A DNA stretch of 64,000 bases from Paracentrotus lividus (lineage: Eukaryota > Echinodermata > Echinoidea > Camarodonta > Echinidae). The notes beneath the pieces are model-generated. The model saw only the letters and a list, made by a program, of their open reading frames with translations, was not told the origin of the DNA and did not search any database. Position 1 is the first letter of the stretch. Every line of letters starts with the position of its first letter. Positions 1 to 10,892 of this stretch are shown here, piece by piece. Made by a program: the position numbers and the translations under genes. The DNA lies in NCBI GenBank assembly GCA_940671915.1, contig CALNVZ010003435.1:5076413-5140412 (forward strand), in the 5' to 3' direction.

Positions 1-839
1 CCTCATGAATGCGAGGCTCTTTCGAATCGTATTAGGTGTTATTAGAAAGAAGAAAGATTGAACTTTAAAATAGTAAATATAATCTTTCATTATTAATTTT
101 TGCTTGCATTCACATAGAAAAGTGACTTTCTTTTCATTCGGGCCCCCCTTTTTCTGGGACATACTGTACATCTCCCTACGCATCATCGATTGGCCTGCTC
201 TCTGTCAATACCTCTTTTCTGGCAGTAAATAGCTGCTAGTTTCAGACCCCCTCTGGGACATGATTGCGTGTTGTACAAACATGACAGAGTACACTTTAAT
301 AACTGAAGTACTCAATTATATTCCGCACAACATCATGTACATGCAAATATCAGAAGGCGACTGCTCGAAGTCGTGTTGTAGTGGAAGAGACGATTAAATT
401 ATTGATGCGTATTTTGAGATCTGGCCAGGACAGGCCGCCATCATGATAACATATCAGGAGAGGATACATACCAGAACGCCGCTGTCCTTATAAGGCGTCA
501 AATTCAAAAATTATAAATTTGGAAATTATTGTAACAACATTCTACAAATTACATTTTGTTAATCATTGCTAATTACAAAGTGTATAGTAAACATGCTGAC
601 TAAACTATATCCACAATTCTTTATATTGATAAAATGACATGATTTATCAATTGAAATTGGTTTTCGATCATTTTTTTTTTTACAAATGGAAATTCAATTT
701 GCACACAGAAAATGAATTTTCAGACTGCATCCGTAATATTAATCAAAATGTCTTTAGACAAGAAGGATTAAAATGAATGTTATTTTTACATCCTTCCCTT
801 GAATTTAGACTATCTATTTCAAACTTCAGATTGAAAGGA
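1..839. other. AT-rich non-coding stretch
   Basis: I see no exon, TIR element or RNA gene here. Reading frames are short and there are no paired splice signals around a coding-looking segment. It lies on the 3' side of the EF-hand exon (minus strand), so a terminal exon of that gene could be here or beyond the window edge, but I could not recognise one. Confidence 0.5.
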
Positions 840-1026
840 TGAGAGGGAGTGTAGGGGAGGGAGGGAGGAAGGTTAGATAGAGACAGAGGGAGAGAGAGAG
901 TCAAAGTGAGAGAATCATGTTATTAGACAAGTGGGATGATCATGAATGCTATTTTCACTTCCTTCCTTTGAATCAAGATTAGTTATTTGAAACTTGGATT
1001 AAAAGAGAAAGAGAGGAGGACAGGAA

Positions 1027-1073
<47 letters not shown>

Positions 1074-1080
1074 AGAGAAA
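840..1080. repeat. GA-rich purine tract with (GA)n microsatellite
   Basis: The + strand is almost pure purine in two blocks, with an uninterrupted GA dinucleotide run at about 1031-1066. Such tracts are common in intronic DNA of marine invertebrates and can adopt triplex structure. No function is inferred. Confidence 0.9.
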
Positions 1081-2059
1081 AGAAGAATCATAAAATCATA
1101 ACAGTCACGAAGAGAGTCAAATGACAGAGAGACTGATGTGGGGGGGGGGCGAAATAATGTAACTCGCTTGACCGACTTAAAATGGAGGTGTTACTTTGTA
1201 TCCCTTGGTTACATGCCTGGATGTAAATATGAATGTCATTTTAATACCTTTCATCAATAATTCACAATTTTTCCGTAAAAATAGTCTTAAATTATCAAGA
1301 TGGTTCTCTCGAGACTTTGTATCCGGGTCTCGTCCCTATCTGTACCCCATGTAACTTGCATTTCTTCACACCCTTGTTCGTGTCAATAGCCAACGTTGTG
1401 TGGTTTGACTCAATAATTTGTGCTTCAGAGTATTTAAATTGCAATTATACCAGGGTAGTGTTTCATAAAGCTATGTTAACAAACGACTGGAACATCTTCT
1501 CAGGTGCTATACTAATCACATTCTGATTAATGATTACCATTGGTTCATCAGCTAATAGAGAAAATGATTCTACAAACAATATGCATGATATGTCATTTTT
1601 TCATGTAACAACTTTTACAACAATTTCTGGCATATTGTGATAATCATGATACCGGGATAATGTATCTGACTTATGAGCTGAAACGTTGAAAAGACTTCAT
1701 ATAATAATGGGTTAATACATAATAGAAAGGGAAGACAGCAGTATACAGACATCGACAGAGATGGACAAAAGAAAAAACAGACTTTTAGACATGGTTATAG
1801 GGAAGTGCAGGTATGTAAAAATAAAAATAAAAAATAAAAAATATATATATATATATATTTTTTTTTTTTCATTTTGGGGGTAAAGATTCAGAACTTTTTT
1901 TTTTTCTTTTTACAGAAAACACGAAAACTATAGTTGAGATGAATCATTTCATAATTAATTCATAGTAATTCATGTGTCGGTAACGCATAAGACAAAGTTA
2001 CAAAAATAGCTTGGACTTGCCCATTAGCAATCAACACGAAATTTCAATTCTGAACTGGA
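1081..2059. other. Non-coding, nothing recognised
   Basis: AT-rich sequence with a G-run near 1140-1149 and an A/T tract with TA repeats near 1818-1870. The open frames present are short and have no coding signature. Confidence 0.5.
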
Positions 2060-2260
2060 TTTAAAGAGATACGATAGTGAAGTCTGCAAAGTATAATACG
2101 ATATGTTCTCCTAGCGTACGTGCGTACGTATGTGACGTATAGGCTAGAAAGCTTCCGTCACTCAGCTGCCTGGGCACTGTAATAAACGGAGTCGTATGAT
2201 GTGAACGTAAATTGAATAGTGCTCTCTGAGTCACAAACTGCACGATCGTATCCCTTTAAA
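2060..2260. mobile_element. Short MITE, family H, copy 1
   Basis: The two ends are inverted copies of TTTAAAGGGATACGATCGTG (left end with two differences). The 201-bp body has no coding capacity. Read in reverse complement it aligns along its length with copies at 28334-28694 and 44650-44904, sharing a core around CACATACGTACGCACG and a TTTATTACAGTG segment. It is a non-autonomous DNA transposon with unknown superfamily, and it ends about 25 bases from the EF-hand exon. Confidence 0.8.
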
Positions 2261-2285
2261 AAGAGAAATAAGGAAAATAGTTTAC

Positions 2286-2375
2286 CTCTCTCATCTCGAT
2301 CTTGCCATCCCTGTTCTGGTCGTACCGTGCCATGATGCTCTTAACACAGTCTTGGAATTTACTCTCATCAAATTG
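2286..2375 (-). CDS. EF-hand exon, calbindin/secretagogin-like calcium-binding protein (partial)
   Basis: This is a 90-base internal exon on the minus strand, phase 0 at both ends. It is preceded by a polypyrimidine stretch and a CAACAG acceptor and followed by a GAGAGAG|GTAAA donor. The 30 codons include the loop DQNRDGKIEMRE, a canonical 12-residue EF-hand calcium-binding loop (D1, N3, D5, G6, I8, E12), preceded by an amphipathic helix with KSIMARYD. In the family, calbindin-D28k, calretinin and secretagogin carry six EF-hands. The spacing and the KxxIMA..D and DGKI pattern resemble their last EF-hand, so this would be a near-C-terminal exon; that ranking is inference. No other exon of the gene was recognised in the remaining 61 kb upstream, so flanking introns are very long or neighbouring exons were missed. 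Another EF-hand family is possible. Confidence 0.85.
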
Positions 2376-2812
2376 CTGTTGGAAAAAAAGAGGAGAATGG
2401 AACAATAAAAATAACTTGCGAGGTCTCATGAATAATCATGATTATTTTAAATGTTAACTGAATTAACATAATCAGACTAGTATATCATTGTAGATTAGAA
2501 ATTGACTTGGTTTTGAACCCGGCTAGCTACGAGATCATTGATCAACCACTTAACCATCACGTTTAATGAATTCTGAGATAAAAGTAGAATAACTCAACAA
2601 TTATTTACGAATAACGAAAATAAAGGATATAGCAAACACACTGCTTTGATGTAAAATGTCAGATTTTATATTTAAGATCATTTAAATTCATCATAATGAT
2701 TTCTGTCGAAAGCATGAGTATTCAACAAACAAAGAGACGTTTTCAACTCAAGTTTACCCCAATCCGTGTTGTCTATACTCATTCGAGCCCGCCGTTAAGG
2801 ACTCCATATTAA
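2376..2812 (-). other. Intron upstream of the EF-hand exon (start of it)
   Basis: The acceptor side has the expected pyrimidine run on the minus strand. Beyond it the sequence is AT-rich with no feature seen until the TTAA-flanked MITE. The intron extends an unknown distance to the right. Confidence 0.6.
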
Positions 2813-3033
2813 CCCGTTGTATACTGAGAACTTTTTTAAAAAACCGAATGAATCGTGATTGTCAAGCATGATTGCAAGAAATTCTTTTCATTTAAAGGTG
2901 AAACAAAGACAGCTTTGAATAGATCAATGTCAGATAATTTAAATTATATAAGGCCTTTATATGTTTATGCAATCATGAGTGAAATAAACGGTCGACAAGA
3001 GGGACGTTCTATGTTTCTTCAGTATACAACGGG
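2813..3033. mobile_element. piggyBac-like MITE with TTAA target duplication
   Basis: A 221-bp element bounded by CCCGTTGTATACTG and its inverted copy CAGTATACAACGGG, each end directly abutting TTAA (2809-2812 and 3034-3037). A TTAA target duplication with TIRs starting CCC is diagnostic for the piggyBac superfamily. No transposase is encoded, so it is non-autonomous. It lies in the putative intron next to the EF-hand exon. Confidence 0.85.
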
Positions 3034-3037
3034 TTAA

Positions 3038-3731
3038 TATTACCTTATAAACAGGTCAGCCCTGAGATGTTTTGATCTTTACAGAAGACGGTGGCCATTT
3101 TGAGAGCTCTGTTTCGCTATAGCGAATGCCGTTAATCACGTCTTGTCCGTATACATTCCAAAATGATCAATATTTATTGCACTCTCGTCTCAGCCGCCGT
3201 AAAAAGCCAATTTCGAGGGACTTCATTCCCATGGACTTTCTCGGTATTCAGTCGCTTTTATTACATTTTAATCCAGCCAAGTTGTGTTCCGATTCATTAC
3301 TGCAGACTATGTCTTATATTAGCCTTAAAAATATTTTATGATGATATATTCGGTAACTTTGTAGAGGTTTAACAAATCTGAGCAGCATGGCTCAAAACAT
3401 GCTATCAGGGTATTCCATTTTGTCTACGGAAAAACCTTGGAATTGCAATTTTAAGATAACATAGTAACGAACGCGTAATGTACTTTGTCTGGATGTAGTT
3501 TAATACTGCAGAAATTTCACGTGACTGTAATACCTACAAAAAAACAAACAAATAAAATCTCAGCAAAAATATTGCATATTGCCCACCCATTTTATTACGT
3601 TACGAAAATGTATTTATCGCAATTTTTTGTAAAATATAACATAATAAAATATGACAGTATTATGGAATTATCGACACTCTTTCTAAATATAACATGATAA
3701 TATAAAACAGTATTATTATATAATACATGTA
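3038..3731. other. Non-coding, nothing recognised
   Basis: Two overlapping frames of about 70 codons at 3126-3372 show no domain signature and no Kozak or splice context that would support a gene. The remainder is AT-rich. Confidence 0.45.
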
Positions 3732-3880
3732 CACTCTAAAAACTGAAGTGCTAATTTATGGGTGCTCGTATAGTGACTGCACTTGAAGTGCTAAATCAGC
3801 ACCTGAAGTGCTAAATCAGCACCTGAAGTGCTGTTTTAGCACTTACCCAAGTGCTAATTTATTAACAAAAAATGTTCATG

Positions 3881-3957
3881 GTCGGTATGGGATTCGAACC
3901 GGGTTCACCTTGACATGGAAGAGTACCGCTGACGTTACCAATAGACCAACGGAGATC
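3881..3957 (-). pseudogene. tRNA-like sequence inside element A (minus strand)
   Basis: On the minus strand there is a B-box GGTTCGAATCC with flanking stem bases and an A-box-like TGGTCTATTGG at the expected spacing. I could not form a convincing acceptor stem, so this is probably a tRNA-derived pseudogene or SINE head rather than a working tRNA gene. Confidence 0.55.
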
Positions 3958-4052
3958 TCGCTAACTGGCTTTAATTATGACAGCATAGTAGATGATTATG
4001 GCAAATTTTAAGAAAGTTCATCATGCAACAATATGATCTGCTAGCAACCGTG

Positions 4053-4127
4053 AGATGTGAATTGGTCTAACGTGCTCGTCAGCGCTTCTCATGCAGGGGA
4101 CCCAGGTTCGAATCCCAACGAAGTCAC
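4053..4127 (+). pseudogene. tRNA-like sequence inside element A (plus strand)
   Basis: The B-box GGTTCGAATCC at about 4105-4115 is preceded by an A-box-like TTGGTCTAACG near 4062. It points away from the other tRNA-like segment at 3881-3957. The sequence is degenerate and the acceptor stem is not evident, so function is doubtful. Confidence 0.5.
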
Positions 4128-4379
4128 GCCGTTTTTGCCCATTTTTGCTGAAAGTTCAGCTCACGTGAAAGTGCTAAAACAGCACTTTAGGTGCAGTTAA
4201 ACAGCACTTTGAGTGCAGTCACTATGCAAGCACCTAAAAAGTGCTGATTTCAGCACTTGAAGAGCTAAAAACAGCACTTCAGTTTTTAGAGTGTATATAG
4301 ATTCAAGACAAAAGTCTTTCGTGGAATTGAGTCTCTAAACCGGCGTCGCTTTGTGATTCTAGCATGAAGGGTATAAAGA

Positions 4380-4497
4380 ATTATTTTGTAAATTATATTA
4401 TTTTTAATGTTACTGTTATATCGCACGATTCTATTGTGTTCTAATGTTAATATGATTTCTGTGGAAATGAAAAATAAAGTTGAAAATGAAAATTAAA
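4380..4497 (+). mobile_element. Possible 3' end of a truncated LINE
   Basis: An AT-rich segment ends in AATAAAGTTGAAAATGAAAA, a short A-rich repetitive tail similar to the 3' termini of some invertebrate non-LTR elements. No coding part remains and no target duplication was identified, so this is tentative. Confidence 0.3.
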
Positions 4498-5334
4498 ATA
4501 CGTGGTTTCGGCGACTAAAACACGGGACAAGAATTTATTCTGCTGTACAATAATGAAGCATATTAAACGACATAAGAATGGCTTAAACAGATTCTTCAGG
4601 TATATTCTGAATTTTAAAGCCAGTACGAACTAGCAGCCTTGTATAGCACCACCTCAAGTCCCCAACTACTTGATTCTGCCCCGATTCTTAACCCATAATG
4701 CAACATCCTGATAATGTAGTCTTATAATTCAGGCCCATTTGAATGAAAACACACTTTATCACTTTTTAATGAATTCAAACCATGATAATTATGTTGCCAA
4801 GTAATAAAACACATTTCCCCTCAAAATATATTAATTTCACAATACAAATTAAATTGTAGGTTAATTTATACACCGTTTCGTTGAGTTATCTCAAAAGGTA
4901 TATTTTAAGACTAGCTTTTTATAACACACAGTCAATGTGAGTGTTGCTCAGTTCGCTCTCCCTTTAAGAATGGAGATCTCGATAAAATAACTTAAGATGG
5001 TAGAATGACTAGCGATGCTATGGTGTGTGAATGTATCTCTTATCTACAGTAGATGTGGAATTACTGTTATATATATCTTGAACAAACAATATTATTTAGT
5101 ATTATCACGCATCTCAAGAAAGTGACCCTTCTCTCGTACCGCTCCTCTCACTATACCTCTCTCCCCCCCCCCCTCTCTCTCTCTATCTCTCTCTTCCTCT
5201 CCCCCTTTCCCCTCTCTATATTTCTATTTATCACTCGCTCTGTCACCCTCTCTACATATTTCTTATCGGACGGCCATCATCTTCTATGTATGGCTAGTTA
5301 TTTTACTGTCTAGACTCCCCCTCTCTCACTCCGT
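4498..5334. other. Non-coding with a C/T tract
   Basis: No gene seen. A pyrimidine run at about 5155-5220 includes C10 and CT repeats and creates a spurious Ser/Leu-rich reading frame. Confidence 0.5.
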
Positions 5335-5463
5335 CGGTGGCGGATCCAGGAAGGGGGCGATGCGCGCTCCCTACTTATGGGAAACAGCGCATTGAACAGA
5401 TGCAGAAAACTTCCAGTTGCGGCTCATCCCTATATTTTCTAATCCTGGATCTTGGATCCGCTG
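5335..5463. repeat. Family N repeat with GCGGATCCAG-type inverted ends, copy 1
   Basis: The segment opens with GGTGGCGGATCCAGG and closes with CTTGGATCCGCTG, inverted versions of the same motif, over about 130 bp. Related segments occur at 45967-46099, 48039-48222 and 62286-62506. It has no coding content. It is a short inverted-end dispersed repeat of unknown class. Confidence 0.6.
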
Positions 5464-8340
5464 TCTGTATATCTGTCTCTCTTTTGATTCTTCTTCTCTC
5501 ATATTCATTGATTAGCCAACTCACAGGAGTAATGTCTTTGATATACGCCTACCTTGTCAAATAATCATAAATATTTTTTCTGGCAACAATCTCAATTTTC
5601 CTGAAATGTCATTTCCTTTTCGTTTATTATTTCCTCTCCCACGCAAAAACTCAAACCAGGGCTAGCTTTCGATGTCTCTTCATATCATTTTAAAGATTTC
5701 CTCTCAGCGCTGTGCGCTGGTAGAGTTTATATACCAGCTACCTTAGTAAAAGCAGGGGTAGTGTGAAGTGCATATTACACACTGATGGCATAATATGATA
5801 TACCGGTAGATTGGTTAATGGTATAATTATTGCTATTATTAGTAATATCATTATTTACAGTTTCGGCAATTTAGAAGATTCTAGATTCACTTGACAGTTT
5901 CCATTGCATCTTTTATAATTCTATTTTTAGAGAAATGCCACACCATTTTCTTCTATCGTCAAGATAATCATACAACTAAAACAAAACAATAGGATGACGT
6001 CATCAAAGATTCATTTTGGAGAAGGGGCAATGGTAGCAGAAAATGAAGATAATTTTTTATAGCACTAATAGATAACATAAAACATCATTTTCTTTCAAGT
6101 TATCAGCAAGAATTAAATTGATTACAGAGCAAATGTAAGGTATATGTTTAAAAAAAGAATGAGTCTTAAATGTTTGAGAGTGGAAATCAACTCTTTGATC
6201 TTTCGTATATCACTCTTTCAAAGAGTGAATTTACGAGTGTAGCTCTTGAGGTGCTTAAAAGCAGACCAGCAGCAGACGTTCTAGTGAATTAATTTATGTA
6301 CACCAGTATGGATCGATAAACGCGGGAAACCTTTAAGTGATATAGACACACTGAGGGAATAAACCAAGGTCAATGCACATCAATCAAATTGTCAAAACGC
6401 AGCCATTTTGAATGATTTTATCCTTCTTTTGGCACTTTGATTCCCGAACTACAAATATATGATAATAATATATGATTTTTCTGTTATTAAGGAAGGACAT
6501 AATTGTACCTTTTCTTTTTTCCTTTTCGTCGTTTCACTTTTTTTATTCGTGGGTTCTTCTGAACACTGGCATAGGTGACAAAAGGTAGGCAGAGACTTAA
6601 ATAAGTCTTTTATCCAGTTCTAAATGACTGATTTGATGATGTTATATTCATGTGACTTCTTATCTTAATCATGGGAGAATCTTCATTCTACTGGCACACC
6701 CCAACAAAAACACCAAACAGCAAAAACAACAAAGACATTATTGAACAGTGTTGGTTTAAGTAACATCAATGTATGGCGTGTTTTCTCTAAATATCAAAAC
6801 AGAACAAAAAACTTTAATATGACATCCGGAAAGTCAACCAATGACAGGGATGGTATCCCTGAACAATATATCATGCGATTTTGTGAACACGACCTCTATA
6901 AGTATTTATCATGCAAAAAATGACATCCCCAATTCTTCGCAAATTTCTCCCTTGAGTTCTAATGCATTTTAGGAAGATAATGATATGTAACGACTAGACA
7001 TGAGATAGCTGATGTCAAAAAGTAAAATCTTCCCGGAGGAGTTGATGTCAAATATATAAATAACAATTTGGTTTCCTCATCAGATAATCATCACCAATAT
7101 AGTAGAGGCTTTTTGACTGGGTAATGTGTGATGCCCAAGGGATCGTGTTTTTGGCGGATGGAACACGTATAAAGCTGTCAAAAACTCAAGATCATTGCGA
7201 CATGCCAAACGCGACGCGTGAACCTTTTAGTTTGGGTCACGTGATCGCTTAAGCTGGTGCACCATGGGTCAGGTGTGAAGTGTAAACTCTCTCTATCTTT
7301 TTGTTCTCTCTCTTTTTATATTTTCGTACGTGATCAAAATGTATTAAACGAGTGACGACAAATGAACACTAACCAAAATTAAAATTTGTTGTGAAAACAG
7401 TAAAAAGAACACAGCTAGAATTATCTTTAATTAATAATAATCAAATAAACCGCTTTTAAAAGTGTAACTTTATAGGCACAGATCCAAATTTTAGAAAAAG
7501 ATAAATAATAATTTTGTTATGTTCAAGACTCCTAGAAGAGCATCAAATGACCCGAAACTAAAACTGCAAGCAAAGTCACGCGTTTATGTTTTGCAATATT
7601 TTCTATTCTTTGGCCAATTTCTATTTGAATATAGGATCGGATTTCGTAGACAATCGTATATAAAAAGTGTATAGAAAGAATAATGACAAAGAGATATACT
7701 TTTCAATAAAATCTTGAAGTTACAACGCCTCAATTTCAAACCTTAGATACTAAAACAACAAAATGTAACATTACCCACAGAAGAATAAGTATCCACAACG
7801 TTTTGATAGCGTATACACAGAGTTGCAGCTGTAGAAAACAAATGTGTTACCTATTCAAAATGGCTGAGTAGTATGAAAAAATGCAGAATTTTTTCTCCCC
7901 TTAATCCTTCTATGCCCACACAATTTGTGAGATTCACTGATGACGGAAGAAATAAATTTGGCAGATTTGATAAAGTTATCTACATCAGTTTGGATGAAGC
8001 AATGTAAGATTGGAGATAACAATCCGTCTGCGCATGCGTGAGGAGGTTTTCACACTTTTATCTGCAAGATAGATGAGTTGCAATGGGAGTTGGCAGAGGG
8101 CTTGTACAAATACAAGAAGGGTAGAGGATGGGTTGACAAGGGGGATAGGTAAATGCCGAAGATGGATGGCTTTAATATCAAGGGTGAAATTTATGTTTTC
8201 TAAACGAATATCTCTTATCCCTACCCATATTTCAAAATAAATTTAAAGTATGATACGATAGAATTGGTAAGAAACGGTAGACTTATATATGCCTTTCTTC
8301 ATTTGGGCAACATTTTCTTTTATTCATTTATTTATTTATT
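5464..8340. other. Long unannotated AT-rich stretch
   Basis: I see no exon, TIR element or tRNA-like box. A small palindrome CACTCTTTCAAAGAGTG lies near 6211-6227 and a CACGTG E-box near 7238. Neither is enough to call a feature. Confidence 0.45.
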
Positions 8341-8341
8341 T

Positions 8342-8354
8342 AGAGAGAGAGAGG

Positions 8355-8387
<33 letters not shown>

Positions 8388-8389
8388 GC
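8342..8389. repeat. (GA)n microsatellite
   Basis: Nearly perfect GA dinucleotide repeat with two GGGA interruptions near its start. Confidence 0.9.
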
Positions 8390-8880
8390 ATTTCTAAGAG
8401 AGACTGGTGTAATGGAAATTGTTTCACAGTCGGAAGATGGGATGGAATATTCACAAATATAATCTGAATAAGGGGAGGGGGTAGCAATTTTTTAAAAAAA
8501 TTTTCATTCGAGGGCATACTGTCAACATTTCAACAACAAAAAAGTCAGATATCTAAACAGGGGGCAAACTCCTTGCTGCGTGTAGACACTAACACATTAG
8601 TAACCGTATCGAGGGGGAACTTCAACATTTCCATAATAACCTCATACCACCTGCCCGACACACCTGGCTCTGACAAATCTCTCATAATGGTCGCCATTTT
8701 TATCACCAAAATTTAATCGATGAATGTCCGTCCGATTCTCGCCCTGTAGCCCTCACTTATACATCATTGTTAGTGTATTTATATCTTTCCTTTCCATGCA
8801 TGGTTCTCCCCCTTTATAGCCGAGTCACAGTAGTGAAACCGACTACAAACCAATCACGAGCTTGCCATTCGTGCTAATAC
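8390..8880. other. Non-coding, nothing recognised
   Basis: No coding or repeat structure recognised between the GA tract and element D. Confidence 0.4.
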
Positions 8881-9894
8881 CCCCGTCACACTGAGCTCGT
8901 TCCTACTACGTCCTTGCAAATTTTGCCGAACGGGCATAGTCTGTGTGTAAACTGACGTAGTAAATACTTCTTCGATCTGTTTACGAACTTCATGACTAGC
9001 TCGGTCGGATTTCCAAAAAAGTGTTCAAAAAAATCGGGCGCCCATCTCGTCCTAAAATTTTACGGGGTGGCAACGTACCTGAAACGAGATGGACGTACTA
9101 CAAACGAAATTGCCGTACTTAAATCGTCTAAAGATGTGCTAGGACGTCATACAAACGAGCATTGTATATTAATTATTCAAGTCTTAAAATTAAACGTAGT
9201 GACACGTTCCTTAAACGGGTAGGACTTACTCTGAACGAGAGGACGTACTACGAACATACGTTTCAATTTTTAAACAGAACGGCATGTCATAATTCCCGTC
9301 ACACTGAGCTAGTTCTCACTGCGTTCTAGGTAGTTCTTGGTGAACGGGCTCAATCTGTTTACACACGGACTGAACGTAGTGCAGACCTTTTAGAATCTAG
9401 TATAGACCGTTTACAATCTGTTTACGAACTTGGCGAACGGGCCCGAACGGAGAGAACGGAAAGGCATTCCGATTTTTTTTAACATGTTCAAAAAATCGTA
9501 CTGGCTTCAAGTTCTAAAATTAACGTAGTGACAACGTTCCTTAAACGGGTAGGACTTAGTCTGAACGAGAAGGACGTACTACGAACGTGGTCCTTACTTT
9601 TATCATGCTGCGCATAGGCACTTTTAGTGACCGTTTTGGACGTGCTACGAACGGTATAGAGTGAACGAGCAGTTTACTCGTTCTGAACTGGATAACAACG
9701 TTTTGCGGACGCGATAAAGACGGAATTGACGTAACGAGAACTATTTATGAACTGCCTAGCATCGTATTCAAGAAAATTATTTTCAAAGTTATAAGTTCAA
9801 CCCGACCACGACCAAAGCCCGTTCAGCATTTTTTTTAAAAACGGGCAAAAACGGGCAAGAACGTTATAGAACGACCTCAGTGTGACGGCCCCCT
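8881..9894. mobile_element. Inverted-repeat element D (CCGTCACACTGAG ends)
   Basis: The left end CCCCGTCACACTGAGCTCGTT is matched inversely by the right end GAACGACCTCAGTGTGACGG. The interior is dense in variations of ACGTACTACGAACG and GAACGGGC. A second copy of the left end lies at 9295, indicating an internal duplication or nested insertion. No transposase frame is visible in about 1.0 kb. It is a non-autonomous DNA element and the superfamily is not assignable by eye. Confidence 0.75.
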
Positions 9895-10322
9895 TATGTA
9901 ATATTTTGGGCGATTTGGTGTTGATTCGGGGTCGGCTTCATTGGTGTGATTCGGCTATTATTTTTTTAAAGTTCCAGTTGACGTAGAAGTGGGATTCTGT
10001 GAGGTTGAGTTCATTTCGTAGGGTAGCCATAAATTCTTGATAGGAGGAAATGCGTTGCCTCGCTCCCTAAAGACAGGTGGAAGAAAGGTGTGACAACCCC
10101 GTTTAGATCGGGAAGGTAATCCGCATAGTCTGCATACAGTGATCTAAGCCTTTTGTTTCAAAACTTCTTCTTATTGATTGCAAGAATTGATATATTGATT
10201 ACAATGGTCATGATGGTCAATGACAAAAATAATTTTACTTGATATGCTGGTTATAATATTTTACTAATATTTATCCTGGTTATACTCATCCGTAAAAAAT
10301 GTTGGTTATCAATTTTTTTTTC
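9895..10322. other. Non-coding, nothing recognised
   Basis: No feature between the two inverted-repeat elements. Confidence 0.45.
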
Positions 10323-10324
10323 TA

Positions 10325-10892
10325 CACTGCAAAAACGGAGGTGTTAAATTTAACACCACAGATGTTAAATCTAACACCGGCCAGAATCTATATCCATCTA
10401 CACCCACTTCGTGTTATATTAACACCAGTTTTTGTGTTAAAAGACATTACTAAAACTATGGGGTGTTAATTTAACACCAAATTCTGGTGTTAATTTGACA
10501 CTTTTCATGGTGTTAATTTCCAATCTGATACCAGCATAACCAGTGGGTGTCGATTTGATTCTTGTTGGTGTTAATTTAACACCAATCTGTGTGGATGCGT
10601 ATATATATGCCGGGCCTGTGTTAAATAACACCAGCTTTTGGTGTTGAAAAATATTCACTTAACTTCATGAACTAAAGCTAAATTTGCTGCTATATTTGTG
10701 TTTATGATATCTATAATCGAAGTATATCAAATTATATTATTTTTACCTCCAAAAATTTCAACAAAGTGGTTTTTCAGAATTTGTATTGACACCAAGTGGT
10801 GTTAGAGAGATAGCATTCTAATTCCAAAATCTAACACAACAAGTTTAACACCAGCTTGGTGATGCATATTTATCACCAGCGGTTTTGCAGTG
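10325..10892. mobile_element. Inverted-repeat element B (CACTGCAAAA ends, GTGTTAA words)
   Basis: CACTGCAAAAACGG at the left and CCGGTTTTGCAGTG-like sequence at the right form a TIR with few mismatches, both flanked by TA. The body contains many copies of GGTGTTAATTTAACACC-like palindromic words. It is 568 bp with no transposase. CACTGCAAAA termini occur on widespread animal CMC-type (EnSpm-like) non-autonomous elements. The 73-codon frame inside is a product of the word repeats. Confidence 0.85.

Larger units (their letters stand above)
3732..4293. mobile_element. Inverted-repeat element A (CACTCTAAAAACTG ends, AAGTGCT words)
   Basis: The ends CACTCTAAAAACTGAAGTGC and its perfect inverse are each flanked by TA. 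Both end regions are packed with AGTGCT or its inverse AGCACT, more than a dozen by eye and often as AAGTGCT. The 562-bp element has no transposase. The centre carries two tRNA-like segments in opposite orientation. CAC...GTG ends with word-rich subterminal DNA recall the CACTA/EnSpm-Mirage group, where the transposase binds repeated subterminal motifs; the assignment is inference. Confidence 0.85.
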
